From Lunularia cruciata (taxonomy: Eukaryota > Streptophyta > Marchantiopsida > Lunulariales > Lunulariaceae): a DNA stretch of 64,000 bases. Under the pieces are notes generated by a model, which was not told the origin of the DNA, made no database searches, and worked only from the letters and a program-made list of their open reading frames with translations. Shown piece by piece: positions 9,830-20,404 of the stretch. Within the stretch, counting starts at the first letter, position 1. Every line of letters starts with the position of its first letter. Where the stretch lies: contig OX419761.1 of assembly GCA_948567375.1 (NCBI GenBank), positions 38,416,243 through 38,480,242 of the forward strand, written 5' to 3'. The position numbers and the translations under genes were made by a program.

Positions 9830-10260
9830 GACATGGCATTTGCTGTCAACACTCTTGCTCAACACATGCAAAACCCAGGCCTTACTCACATTCAGGCATG
9901 TAAGCATGCATTTTGGTATCTGAAAGGCTCCACCAACTACTATATTGAGTATTGACGGGATAGCATCCCTTGACTGGGCTGGAGAGATTGATCAGCAAAA
10001 GTCTACATCCGGTTATTGTTTCATTTTGTCTCACAATGTCATGAGTTGGGGATCTTCTCAACAGAAGTTCTTCAGCTTTATCCAGCACCAAGTCAGAATA
10101 CATGGCGATGACCAATGCGGCTTCTGAAGTGATTTGGATTCATCACTTGTTACACAACTTGAAGCTTATGTCAATGCCGACAATCATAGACAACCAATCA
10201 ACGATTGTTCTTGTGGACTCTACGAAGTTCCACGCGCATACTAAACATATAATTGTCAGG
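9830..10260 (+). pseudogene. Copia 1 RNase H (broken)
   Basis: Residues MAFAVNTLAQHMQNP, AFWYLKGSTNYYIEY, DWAGEIDQQKSTSGYCF and VMSWGSSQQKF, with a final DNQSTIVLVDS and HTKHIIV near 10185-10255, match the copia RNase H domain, including the STSGYCF block. Two or more stops interrupt it. Confidence 0.8.
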
Positions 10261-10428
10261 TTTCATTAACACTAATAACTAAATTAAATTCCTTTACTGT
10301 CTTGAGATAGAGATGTGTGCAAACATCTTTCTAAAGTACTCTCATGCCCTAAACTTGCCAGCCATTCACCATTACTTGGCCATTTTGGAGGAGATTAAGG
10401 GCTTAGATATTATTCACTTCAGAGGAAG

Positions 10429-10714
10429 TGTAAGAAAAAGATTGTAAGTTAACTGGTTAAGTATCATAAGTCTAGCCTTATCTCTAGTTCTATTTAACCT
10501 GAGAGCTAGGTTATCATAGTTACCTCAGAATAACTGCCTATAGCAGTTGAGCGCTCCATGACAGAGCAGAACATTCATGTACAGACATTGAGCAACAAGG
10601 CTCAGACATTGTATTCTAATACTAAGTAAAGAGTTGGTGCCTATAAATTTATAAATTGTAGACTCCCCTCAACCTCTGAGCACAGAACTTTCCTTTATCT
10701 TGATCTTAAGACCA
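10429..10714 (+). repeat. Probable 3' LTR of copia 1
   Basis: It starts TGTAAG directly after the purine tract AGAGGAAG. It ends by about 10714 (…GACCA), because at 10715 coding sequence of a different copia RT (CTA AAT GGT GAT GTT, LNGDV) begins in mid-domain. The partner LTR lies outside the window, so the exact end is a guess. Confidence 0.5.
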
Positions 10715-11395
10715 CTAAATGGTGATGTTAAAGAAGAGGTGTTCATGGAGCAACGTCGGGGCTTTGACAGAAAGGGGGAGATATGCAGGTATGTAAGCTT
10801 CAAATAACACTCTATAGTCTCCGCCAGGCTCCTATCGTACGGTATGAAAAGATCGGCAAATGTCTAACCATTCATGGTGTGCAACAGAAGCATCTCTGAT
10901 CATAATCTTTATACTTGTTGGTCAGAAGATAAATTTTCCATTCTAATATTTGAATGATGTATGTAGACGAGCTTTTGCTCATTGCCGGTGACACAAGAAC
11001 AAGTCAAGATGATCTCACATCAACTACAATACACATTTGAAATGATAGATTTGGGTACAATGAAAAAGTATCTTCAGATCGAGTTCATTGAGACGCTGAT
11101 AGATTTTTCTTAGCACAACATTTTATTTTTTTTGAAATGGTCAAGGAAGCAGGTATGGCTGACTATAATCCTGTCTCGACTCCTATGGTTGAGTGGTAAT
11201 CCACATACAAACCCACTACTCTATTGCCGGTTGATATTCGCAAGAGCAGTTTTATGGCATTGTAGGCTCCTGTGTCAATGTCATGTATATAATGAACCTA
11301 CCGATGTAGGCAGCAAGCATCAAGCCCTGTTTTCTTTTATCATTATTATTCCTAGATTTTGATCTAGATTTGATCATGACAGATCAAACTTCCGC
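10715..11395 (+). pseudogene. Second Ty1/copia relic (RT fragment)
   Basis: The fragment begins abruptly inside RT with LNGDVKEEVFMEQ. It continues to MYVDELLLIAGD at about 10957 (YVDD changed to YVDE), FEMIDLGTMKKYLQIEF near 11037-11090 and YNPVSTPMVE near 11165-11200. Several frameshifts occur. The abrupt start where copia 1's LTR should end suggests copia 1 was inserted into this older element, whose left part would be outside the window. Confidence 0.72.
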
Positions 11396-13500
11396 ATGCC
11401 TCAGTGAAGAACAAGTTACTAGCAAGTGTGATAATTTTCCAATTCAGTACAAGCCTAGACAACGCTTGCAGTTAATTAGTTTGAACATTTTACATCGGAT
11501 TCTCATATATATTATATACAACCACATCTCGGGATAGAAACATCTGCATAGACAATGATGTTTCCGCACTGGTATCAAGGGAAAAAGGTTTAATGTGGTA
11601 CGCCAACCGACATGCACACTTTCTAGTCAAAGACAGTCATTACAATTAGCAAGCAAATGAGAATCTATACTCTGGAAAAATCGCCTCTTGAGAATGTATA
11701 TGTGTGACCAGAATGCGGGAACTTCGAGGTTAGGAGACAGTCGTTAAGTGACCTTGGCTTGAGTGTGAAAACTGACAGGCTTTGCTGCATTATGAGTGTC
11801 AAGTTACGAAGAACAACGAGAGAGTCATTGCAACGCGTTGTGCACAAAGAGGAGCGTAGAATGCGTGTATTTCAGCATCCTCTCCGCTACTCGAGCTCTT
11901 GAGACATGATCTGTATCAGATTCTTCATGTATCCATCTAGAAGTTCTGAATAATCTTGTGTTTCCCTGTCAACAAAGCAACGAGTAAGATCTGCCTGGTA
12001 GAGGGAGTGTAAGCAAGAAGAACTTCTGAATTGTTCCCCAATCGTATGCATGATCATGAATCAAGTATCCGTTTAATTATCGGCTGCGTTATTGGCACTC
12101 AAGCGTAAATCACTTTATAGTAATTGTTACTTATCTGAAACGCTCCAGCGAGAAGTATTTGATGGGAACTCTCACATCACATCGATTACGTTGTTAAGTA
12201 CAATGTCATATCTAGATATTTTCACAGTAGTATTTGCTACCATTTGAAAGAGCTACATTTTTATTTTCCGCGATGAGACAAGAAAAGTAATGGTGGGACT
12301 CGACTTATGAGGAAGAACTTTAGCTATATGTATATATATACCATCAAGGTCCAAGGTTGATAGAGCGATGCACGTGCCACCAGGAGTGTGTCTTCAAGGT
12401 TGCTTTATCGTGCGTGGATTTCTTTATCTTGACAGTTACAATATGAACGACTTAAGTGAGTTAATGTCAGAATAGTTGGCACTACTACATGTGCTTAACA
12501 GCGTCCTGGACTTCTCATAAACTTGTCCGTTGACTTTAAAGGGGCCACAAGGCAGAGTAAACATGAAGTTAAATTCGTAGTATAGTTAGTTCCTTCTTGT
12601 TATCCTACGTCCCCCTGCCTGGGTGTAACACCCGCCTTTGACGAGGTTTCTTCGTAGTGACAGATGAAGACCTTCGACTTTGCGTCGACTGACAACATAG
12701 TCAATGTATTATACTTCCAGTAGCAAACGCTCGGGCGTGGAAAGTCCCAATTGCAACAATCAAAGGGTTACTTGAATGAAGTCATAACTCTGATCTTTGT
12801 AATCGCCGCCAATACTAGATAGAGGATTATCTCAGAAGGCTTCTTCCTGGGATACAACTCATGTAATCCTGGTCCGTTCGAAGTGTTACTGACAGATCGA
12901 CAGCACTGCAGATATCTGCGGTGCTGTCAAATCGACAAGTCTACATGCACGTTCCATGCTAATAGACAACATCTGCAAAGGACTATTGTAGATTGACAGA
13001 GAATCTGTAAAACTTGTACAAGTTTAGATTATCTTATCATATACATCTGTGTATCTATCTCTTCTAACGAACCTGATAGAATCATCAGTTTATACTTTAC
13101 TCGGACTTGAGTCACATGTCTCTTTTGCTGGAGTGCTTTCCTTTTGTTGAAGGTCTGTCCCAAGAAGTCCAAAGTTTAGATGATTCTATCTACACATGCC
13201 CTTCGCTAGAACGTTCTTATTCGATTCTCATTCAAACAAACAAATAAGATCTGTACTTTGTAACTGATATTCTTTCATGTCACTGGTTTTCTATAATAAG
13301 GTTAATTTACGAAGAGGCGACAATCCTACACAGCTTTGAATAAGTAGAAAAATTACATTTAGCCATCGTAGCTGCAGTAAATGGTGACCGTCGTACATCT
13401 CTAAAGCACAAAAACCTACTTTTAGAAGCCGTGAAATACTATCGGTAATTCGTATCTCGGTAATGAACGATACTCACTGGAGTACACTCCAAGCTTTCAC
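11396..13500. other. No gene recognised
   Basis: About 2.1 kb with short open frames only and no recognisable protein similarity. It contains a 30-bp near-perfect palindrome at 12899-12928. Confidence 0.5.
12899..12928. repeat. 30-bp near-perfect palindrome
   Basis: Arms GACAGCACTGCAGAT and ATCTGCGGTGCTGTC pair over 15 bp with no loop. Fourteen pairs are Watson-Crick and one is G:T. Confidence 0.85.
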
Positions 13501-14242
13501 ATTTATTCAAAGTGTTGGATGATTGAGTTGAAAAGGTTCATCCAAATAACTATAAGCGTAATCACTCTGCATAAATTGAACATCACATCATGTGAGTTTA
13601 TTAGATGTGAATCTGAATATAGTAGAAGAATATTGGAGATGGTCAATTACGCTTTTAGTATTTATCCAGTTTTAGAGTTATATGGGATTAACAAGATTGT
13701 ACGGAATGGTATAATACTAGTAAAAGAGTGTACCCAAACTTACTATGAGCGAAATGTTTTAATTTTTCAAGATATCGTTTTATTATACTCTATGATATAG
13801 AGCATAGCTCACTAAAAGGAAAAAGAAAGCAATTGCATCAATTCACAAGAAAATATTAATACTCAAATTAGGTGTTTCCCTGTTACGCCATTAAATATAC
13901 AGGTCATATTTTAGATAATAAAGATCATCAAAATAATTATAAGTTCTAGTCCTATTTTATATGACCCACTAGGATCATACATTGTGTATGTTTTATAAAG
14001 ATAATCTCCTTTTTTTCTTTTTTCTTTTCAATTCTAGTTAAGGCACTAACTGTAATTAAAATAATGTTTTATGTGGCAATTTCCTATAAAATCATGGTTA
14101 TGATTATCTAAATATATATTAAATATGTATCAAATTAAATAAATATTCATGGTTTAAATGCAGAAATACACATATGCGCATGGAGATTACTAATTTCAAA
14201 AAATCTTGATATATATTCTCAATTTTGATATATATTTAAATT
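13501..14242. other. AT-rich intergenic DNA
   Basis: One 93-codon open frame at 13519-13800 (+) has no recognisable motif and an AT-rich composition like its surroundings. I do not call it a gene. The rest is AT-rich with short runs of T and A. Confidence 0.5.
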
Positions 14243-14414
14243 CATGTCATAAACTAGATTAAGTTAAAGTATATTTTATTTTTCTCTTAAAGTCTCTATA
14301 AAAGACCAAGGATAGAATTAAAAGAATGCATGTCATAAACTAAATCAAGTTAAAGTATATTTTAATTTGCTCTGAAAGTCTCTATAAAAGACCAAGGATA
14401 GAATTAAAAGAATG
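14243..14414. repeat. 86-bp tandem duplication across the gypsy 2 LTR boundary
   Basis: 14243-14328 and 14329-14414 are about 93% alike (CATGTCATAAACTA… …AGAATTAAAAGAATG). Each copy contains about 55 bp of flank followed by the first 30 or so bp of the LTR. The duplication therefore postdates the gypsy 2 insertion. Confidence 0.85.
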
Positions 14415-14885
14415 GAAGATCAAAGTGAAAATCATGTTGTAACTCTTGAATGAAGGAAACTCCGATTGCCTAGCATGAGCTTGGGCTTTAGTATTTATAG
14501 AGAACATATAAAGCTCTTGAGAAGCTTCTTAGGAAGTTTTCTAAAAACCTCCTTATAGTGCAAGCTAAATTAATCTAATAGTCTCTTGAGAAGCTTTCTT
14601 CTAGAAGTAGCCTACTTAGCATGCAAGCTCAGCTAGTGGGGAAACTTTCCAAGAAGTTTCTTTTTGGAAACCACCTACTTGGCATGCAAGTTAAACTAGC
14701 CAAGAAGCTTCCTAAGAAGTTTTCTCCTAGAAGTTACCACTTGGCATACATGTTCCTTGATACTAAGGAGGTACCAAGAAGCTTCCTAGATGCTTCTAGA
14801 ATATTCTTATAACTCTTGGCTAATTTGGCCTATTTTCTACTTTGTATATCTTGACTAACTTGGCAATAAACTCCAGATTGTTACA
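14383..14885 (-). repeat. Gypsy 2 3' LTR (left), 503 bp
   Basis: It matches the other family LTRs, with TATA (- strand CTATAAATA) at 14492-14500. It has more GAAGCTTC-type units than either gypsy 1 LTR, several with drift. The first bases are TATAAAAG instead of TGTAAAAG. The end …TTGTTACA at 14885 abuts the polypurine tract. Confidence 0.85.
14521..14806. promoter_or_regulatory. Heat-shock-element array in gypsy 2 left LTR
   Basis: GAAnnTTC lies at 14521-14528, 14653-14660, 14704-14711, 14778-14785 and 14799-14806. TTCtaGAA is at 14599-14606. The perfect three-module HSE TTCTAGAATATTC is at 14794-14806, the same relative place as in gypsy 1 (572-584). The first module is again 20 bp from the TATA box. 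Several intermediate modules have decayed by single bases. Confidence 0.65.
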
Positions 14886-14897
14886 TATTCCCCCACC
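14886..14897 (-). other. Polypurine tract of gypsy 2
   Basis: On the - strand this reads GGTGGGGGAATA, identical to gypsy 1 and adjacent to the 3' LTR. Confidence 0.8.
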
Positions 14898-15997
14898 ACT
14901 TGTTGGTGACATCCTCGTCACCATGGAAGCTTCAAACTCCTAGATGATCATTTATGCATTGTGGAGATGAAAAAGAGACTCCTAGATGACATCATGAAGG
15001 GGATACCCTTTCCAAGGACTTTGCATGTTGTTTGATGGCCATGTTGAATGTGACAACGTGCAAGGATACAATCAACTTCATACTCCTAATGATTGTTGAT
15101 GGGGACAAGAGGAAGAGGGGTTTTGATGCAAGTAGAAAAGGAAGATGGATTAGAAACAAAGGGTTTCAACTTGGAAATGTAAAAGATAGGGTGGATTTTC
15201 ATATGGCAAGGCAAGGCAAGTAGATAAGCGATAGGAGAAATGATTTGGGTGATATCAAATGGACCTATTCAATTAGGAGCAAGTTTACGGACTTGAGTAC
15301 CAAGTGGGAGTGGTAGGTTACTAGGTGAAAGCATGACCTTATTACCAAGTTGAAAGGTGAAATCCCAGCAATGTTGATCCTCATATTCCTTTTGATGATT
15401 TTGAGCAACAAGGATATGAGATTTGGCTTGTTATAAGGAGTAGGCTATTGTGATCAAGGGTGGAAGTATAAGGAACATGAGGTGAAGGAGTAGCAAGAAA
15501 ATAATCTGGAACAAATGGATCTTGGCCAAACTTAAGGAAGAAGGGAGAGATTCTGATGATCCTTTACTTGGAATTATTGTAGATAAATTCAACAACCACA
15601 AGGTATTCATCCCAATTGGTATGGTGAATGTTGACAAAGGCACAAAGCATATCCTCTAAGGTGCAATTTTCATGCTCAATTTTTCCATCAATTTGAGGAT
15701 GATAGACCATGGACAAAGCAATCTTGGTGCTGAGTAGCTTGACGAATGCTTGCCAAAATTTACTTATGAATCAAGGATCACAATCAAAATGAGTACATGA
15801 GGCATCCTACGATGCTTAAAGACATTATCAAAGTAGATCTAGGCCAATGTTGGAGCATCCAATGTATCAAATTTTAGTGCCAAATGGATTTACTTACTAA
15901 GCTTATCAACAAACACCACAAGTGCTATATGACCTTACTTTGTCTTTGGCAAGGATGTGATGAGATCTAAGCTCACATGTTCCCATCAAGCAGATAG

Positions 15998-16402
15998 GAT
16001 GGTGTAATGTTCCAAGGACAAGAGAACCTCTAAGAGAAACACAAGAAAATAAATACAAGAGAAACATAAGGCTTCATCTCCTTAATACTCCAATGCCCCA
16101 AAGGAGCTCCTTGTCTTTATTATATAGCAAAGAGGATCCAATCAAAGGGAGATCCACCCTTGGATCAAATACATGGGTTGGTGATATGTCAATGAGCTCC
16201 ACCCTTAGATTACTTGTATGGATTGGTGACATGTTGATCTTTGTCCTATCTGGTTGGTCAAAAAAGTTTAACTAGAGGAAATCTTTAGGGTATCTTCTTG
16301 TAGGAATCTCAAAACAACATAGGTGAGGTACCATTTGAATGTTCTCAATGAAATAAAATTGGATGTGCTCCAACATCCAATTAATCTAGGTGCTACAAAT
16401 GG
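15998..16402. repeat. Flanking duplication of solo LTR (GATGG / AATGG)
   Basis: GATGG at 15998-16002 and AATGG at 16398-16402 bracket the solo LTR and differ by one base. Gypsy 1 lacks the insert at the equivalent position (about 1770), so the empty site is known. Confidence 0.7.
16003..16397 (+). mobile_element. Solo LTR (family B) inserted in gypsy 2
   Basis: A 395-bp segment TGTAATG…GCTACA is absent from the orthologous position of gypsy 1. The TG…CA ends and 5-bp flanks (4 of 5 identical) fit an LTR left by recombination. It contains an internal imperfect duplication of about 45 bp (TTGGATCAAATACATGG… and TTAGATTACTTGTATGG…). A second copy of this family, in the other orientation, is at about 46960-47787. 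No coding sequence is inside. Confidence 0.78.
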
Positions 16403-16799
16403 CATGACATGTTGAAGGATTCCACTTGGCTTCTAATTATTGGTCTTGTTGCATTAGTAGCTCCCACAAGATCAGAAAAAATCTTGAACCTCACACCATG
16501 TTGGGCTTCTACTATTGGCATTGTAGGGTACCCAAGGTCTTGTGCATGCCTATGTGATCAATGGTTAGTAAGTCATGGGCTCCTTGAAGGTGCATAAGTC
16601 GTAGATCACCCTAGGTTGGAACATAGATCCAATTCTCACAAAATAGAAGATCTTCCTTGGAAAAGAAGAAGGTGTTGTATTCTTTGGTGTGTGATGCAAG
16701 ATGACCTTGTACCATTTGGAAGAAAGGGTCTTGTAATAAAGTGATCCTAAACTCAAGTTTGAGTCAATTGATATTGTCATAATTACTACAATGATGAGA

Positions 16800-18380
16800 G
16801 GTTCAAGAAGTGTCTTTAAATTAGGTTATCATGATAGGGCATCAAGGATGACATTGAATTTTGATGTCAAAAAACTATAGTTATTCTTCTCATTGATGAT
16901 TTTGACTTTCCATGTGCTCCAAAAGTAATGTTTGCAACAAAGGTTTGTGATCAATTTGCATGATCTCTTGTTTCTCCAAGATTATGCCTCCATACTTTGG
17001 TGACATATACCATTGCTAGTTTTTCTTGATCTCAAGTAGGGTAAATTTTTTTTGTGATGTTTAGTCAATGAGACACAAAGGCAATGGGATGTAATCCATG
17101 TGGAAACTCTTGTTGCAACATAGCTCCAATGGAAAAGTTAGAAGCATCAAAATCAAACACAAAAGGTAGTTGAGGATCATATGGTTGAAGAATGGGTCTT
17201 GAAGACACCATATGCCTTTAGCCTCTTGAATGCTCCTTCATGCTTGGTATTCCACTAAAAGATTGAGGTCTTTTCTAAGAGATTGGTCAATGGTGCAACC
17301 ACATGAGCATAGTAGTGGATAAATTGTTGGTAAAAAACTTGCCAATCCATTAAATCCTTGCACTTCTATGGCATCCTTTAGAGTAGACCAATCAATGATG
17401 GCTTTGATTTTCTCCTCTTCCATCTTGATCTCCTTTGATGAGACCTTATGATCCAAGAAGGGGACTTCCTTCTACCAAAAGGCACACTTTGACTTCTTGC
17501 AATAAAACTTTCATTGACGTAGTTGTCTTTGGACTTCTTGTATGTGATTGGTGTGTTCTACCTCCATCTTGATTAAAATTAAAATAAATTAATAGATTAA
17601 AATATCATCCAATAACACCACCAGGTACTGATCCAATAACCCATCCAACACTCAATGCATCTAATAAATGAAGACTGCCAGAGCATTAGTGAGCTCAAAG
17701 GTTAAACTCTGCATTCAAAATGCCCATGCTTTGTGCAAAAGGTGATCTTTTGCACATCTTCTCTATCAATGGGAATCAACCGATAGTTGCTTCAAAGATC
17801 CAACTTGGAGAAGTATCATACTCCGCTCAATTGATCTAGCAAGTCATCACTTTGAGGTAAAAGATATGCATTCTTCACTATTTGTTTATTCAGAACACGA
17901 TAACCAATACAAAAGCAAAGTACTATATCCTTCTTTGGGACAAATAGTACTGGTGCTCTCCAAGGAGATGTATTATGCCATATGAAATCCTTCTCCAATA
18001 AATTTTTCAATGTTTTTCAAAGCTCTTCCAACTCCTAAGGTGAGAGTTGATAGTGGTCTACTCATTGGAGTACTTCTTGGCAATAACTTGATCTTGAAGT
18101 ACATACCACAATCAAAGGGTAACCCTTTTGGCAGATCACTCCAAAACACATCTATAAACTCCTAAACTTTATTATCAACTAGTGCTTGATGAGGCTTCTA
18201 GCCCTCATCATAATCTCCATGTGCAGTTGACTTGATCCACATTGCAAAATAGGAATATTTTCCTCCAAAACTTGCTCTATAGCTACTTTATTGACAAACT
18301 TCCCATCTTGGGTTTTACTATTCTCAGATGTATCATTCAAATGCACCAAACAACCTAATTGATAATTATTACCTTGGTGT
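16800..18380 (-). pseudogene. Gypsy 2 reverse transcriptase and RNase H (broken)
   Basis: Aligns with gypsy 1 at 2200-3890. Readable pieces include the RT N-terminal part at 17816-18010, with [16 protein letters not shown]-like and VPKKD segments. The connection region follows at 17238-17456. The catalytic VFLDD region near 17590-17610 is disrupted by a small AT-rich change. Many stops are present. Confidence 0.78.
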
Positions 18381-18394
18381 TGTACTTGAATTTG

Positions 18395-18724
18395 TCATTG
18401 AGTCCAATCAAATTGAATCTTATGATATCCAAGCCAAGGTAAACCTAGAATGATATCATAGTATAAAGGTGTTACTACAAACTTCATACATTCCAAATAC
18501 TCCCTCTCAATCTTGAATATAACTAGATGTGAAGTATGGAATGCAAAACCCTTTTTACCATCCACCATCATTAATCTACTTCTAATTATTGGCTTGATAG
18601 GAATGCCTGATTCCTTTGTTAATTTTATGGACACGTAATTCTCTAAACTTCCAAACTCATCCAAAATCCTACAACCACGATCAAATATCATACCTTGCAA
18701 GTGAAGCAAACTTGCATAGATCAA
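18395..18724 (-). pseudogene. Gypsy 2 aspartic protease
   Basis: A 109-residue open stretch, co-linear with gypsy 1 at 3898-4194. The catalytic region reads RILDEFGSLENYV, where LVDSGS-type is expected, so the D-S-G triad is destroyed. The C-terminal motif IILGLPWLGYHK is retained. It remains open more by chance than by selection. Confidence 0.78.
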
Positions 18725-18766
18725 TCCTTCAATCCATTGAAACTAATCAAGTTTCCAATAGGTGGC

Positions 18767-19685
18767 TCAAACTCTCTTATTGGGATTCTTTGTTTCCTTG
18801 ATCATCATGCTCCACGAATTCCATGTTGGCAATTTGTTTGGGTTATCCATTCTTGAGTGGAAATTCAACAATGCAATGTCCAATTTGGTAATAATAAAAG
18901 TAACCACTATTTTTTCATAGTCTTTCCTGATTTGTAGTGCCAAGTGGTCTCCATTGGACAACATAAATCTCCATGGTGCCGGCTCCTCCACTTGTGTGGA
19001 GTGTGTTGGCAGGTTCTTTGAAGGTTGATATTGAGACCAAGTTGTTGCAACCAAGAAATCAAAATGCTCAGCCAACTACATGGCTTCCTCCAAGTATTTG
19101 GGCTCTCACATGGTTACTTCCAATTTGGTGCATGACTTCAAGCTCCTCACAAATTGATCCAAAGCTTCACCTTCTAGTATATCTAGAGTTATCATTATGT
19201 TGTTCTAATATTGAGTGATGTAGCTTCACACAAAACCAATCTGCTTCAATTTTGCCAATCTATCTTGTGTGGCTCATACAACATTTATAGCTTGGAATCT
19301 CTCAATTATTGTGTTCTTGAATTCTTCCCATGTTGAGATTTGCATAAAAACTGCCATTTAGCTTGCTCCAATCAAAGTCAGCACTATAGTTTTGTTACTC
19401 CATCCAATTGGCTTGAAGCCAAGAGAATCTATCTTTGTTCATCTTGAAGATTTGTAGTTTCAAAATAACATTCACAATCAAACACAAAATTCTCCACTAT
19501 GCTCAAGAGATTCTTGCATTCAAACACCTTGGGCTTTGGAAATTGGATTTGCTCTTCTCCTTCTTAAAATGTTGCTCTCTCTCTACAGCTCTTATGTTGA
19601 TGGTCTCTTCTTTCTAACAACCAAGGAAGGTGCTTGATACGTTACTACATAATAATTATAACTTTGGGCATTACCACCATGGCTA
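18767..19685 (-). pseudogene. Gypsy 2 gag (broken)
   Basis: Co-linear with gypsy 1 gag at 4330-5175. MAEHFDFLVATTWSQYQP at 19075 corresponds to LAECFDSLVVTTWSCPQP of element 1. The zinc-knuckle region near 18830-18910 has lost its cysteines. Numerous stops. Confidence 0.72.
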
Positions 19686-19930
19686 CTACTCTACCAAACT
19701 ACCTACAAACATCTAAGTTAACATGTAGATGCAACACTTCCATCGTTCTCCATAAGTTACAATAGGAAGTATCAACTATTCATTGGACAAGGTGATTGCA
19801 TTAAAAAAATTCTACCCAAAGCGTGAGATGATGAACTACATGAAATGATACTTGGGTAGTACATGGATATGACAATTCTAATGTTTTGGAGGAAATGATT
19901 TGGTAATCCATAAATTCCATCCATTCCATT

Positions 19931-19946
19931 CCTACTCTAATACCAA
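19931..19946 (-). other. Mutated primer-binding site of gypsy 2
   Basis: On the - strand this reads TTGGTATTAGAGTAGG, two changes from gypsy 1, adjoining the 5' LTR. Confidence 0.75.
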
Positions 19947-20404
19947 TGTGAAAAATCAAAGAGAGAAATAAGAGAATATAAGATTGGAATGAAGATCACA
20001 TTGGGATTCTTGAATGAAGAAAACTACAAATGCCTAGCATGAACTTGGGCTTTTGTATTTTCAAGGAACATACAAAGCTCTTGAGAAGCTTCCTAAAAGT
20101 TGCCTTCTTAGAGTGCAAGCTAAGTTGACGGGGAAGCTTCTTGAGAAGCTTCCTTCTAGAAGCCGCCTACTTAGCGTGCAAGCTAAGCTATTTGAGAAAC
20201 TTCCAAAGAAGTTATTTTCTAGAAGTCACCTACTTGGTATGCAAGCTAAGCTAGATGTTTCTACTTCGTATACTTAGATACTTTGAAGGTATCAAGAAGA
20301 TTCCTAGATGCTTATAGAATATTCTTATAACTCTTTGGCTAATTGGGCCTATTTGTTATTTTGTTAGTCTTGACTAACTCATCTATAAATTCCATATTGT
20401 TACA
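19947..20404 (-). repeat. Gypsy 2 5' LTR (right), 458 bp
   Basis: Ends TGTGAA…GTTACA. It aligns with 14383-14885 with many substitutions. The TATA box found in the other three LTRs is changed to TATTTTCAAG at about 20056-20065, so this promoter is probably dead even though several HSE modules remain. Confidence 0.85.
20085..20324. promoter_or_regulatory. Heat-shock-element array in gypsy 2 right LTR
   Basis: GAAnnTTC lies at 20085-20092, 20133-20140, 20145-20152 and 20317-20324, and TTCtaGAA at 20154-20161. The three-module site is reduced to TTATAGAATATTC by one change. The array is weaker than in gypsy 1. Confidence 0.55.

Larger units (their letters stand above)
5872..10428 (+). mobile_element. 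Ty1/copia element 1, main body
   Basis: This is the continuation of 1-291 after the gypsy insertion. The + strand domain order is gag tail, protease, pre-integrase zinc region, integrase, RT, RNase H, which is the copia order. It ends in a purine-rich tract (AGAGGAAG, 10421-10428) before a presumed 3' LTR. Stops throughout show it is inactive. 6540-7260 holds strongly degraded sequence with a 15-base A run near 6640. Confidence 0.85.
15000..16800 (-). pseudogene. Gypsy 2 integrase (broken and interrupted)
   Basis: This aligns with gypsy 1 at 740-2190 at the DNA level; both read TAAGCTCACATGTTCCCA-like sequence just before the integrase zinc region. Numerous stops and indels occur, and a 395-bp solo LTR is inserted at 16003. 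Only short open stretches remain (16565-16780, 15431-15643). Confidence 0.78.
14383..20404 (-). mobile_element. Ty3/gypsy LTR retrotransposon 2 (same family, older)
   Basis: A 6022-bp - strand copy of the family seen at 292-5871, alignable over its whole length but with more substitutions. The LTRs are 14383-14885 and 19947-20404. The polypurine tract is identical to that of element 1, and the primer-binding site is mutated. Flanking pentamers are GTCTC (14378-14382) and ATCTC (20405-20409), a TSD with one change. The integrase is interrupted by a solo LTR. The terminal TG of the left LTR is now TA. Everything points to an earlier insertion than element 1. Confidence 0.9.

Noticed and set aside
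13519-13800. 93-codon AT-rich frame as a small gene
   Set aside because: Composition matches flanking DNA and there is no motif or conserved context.
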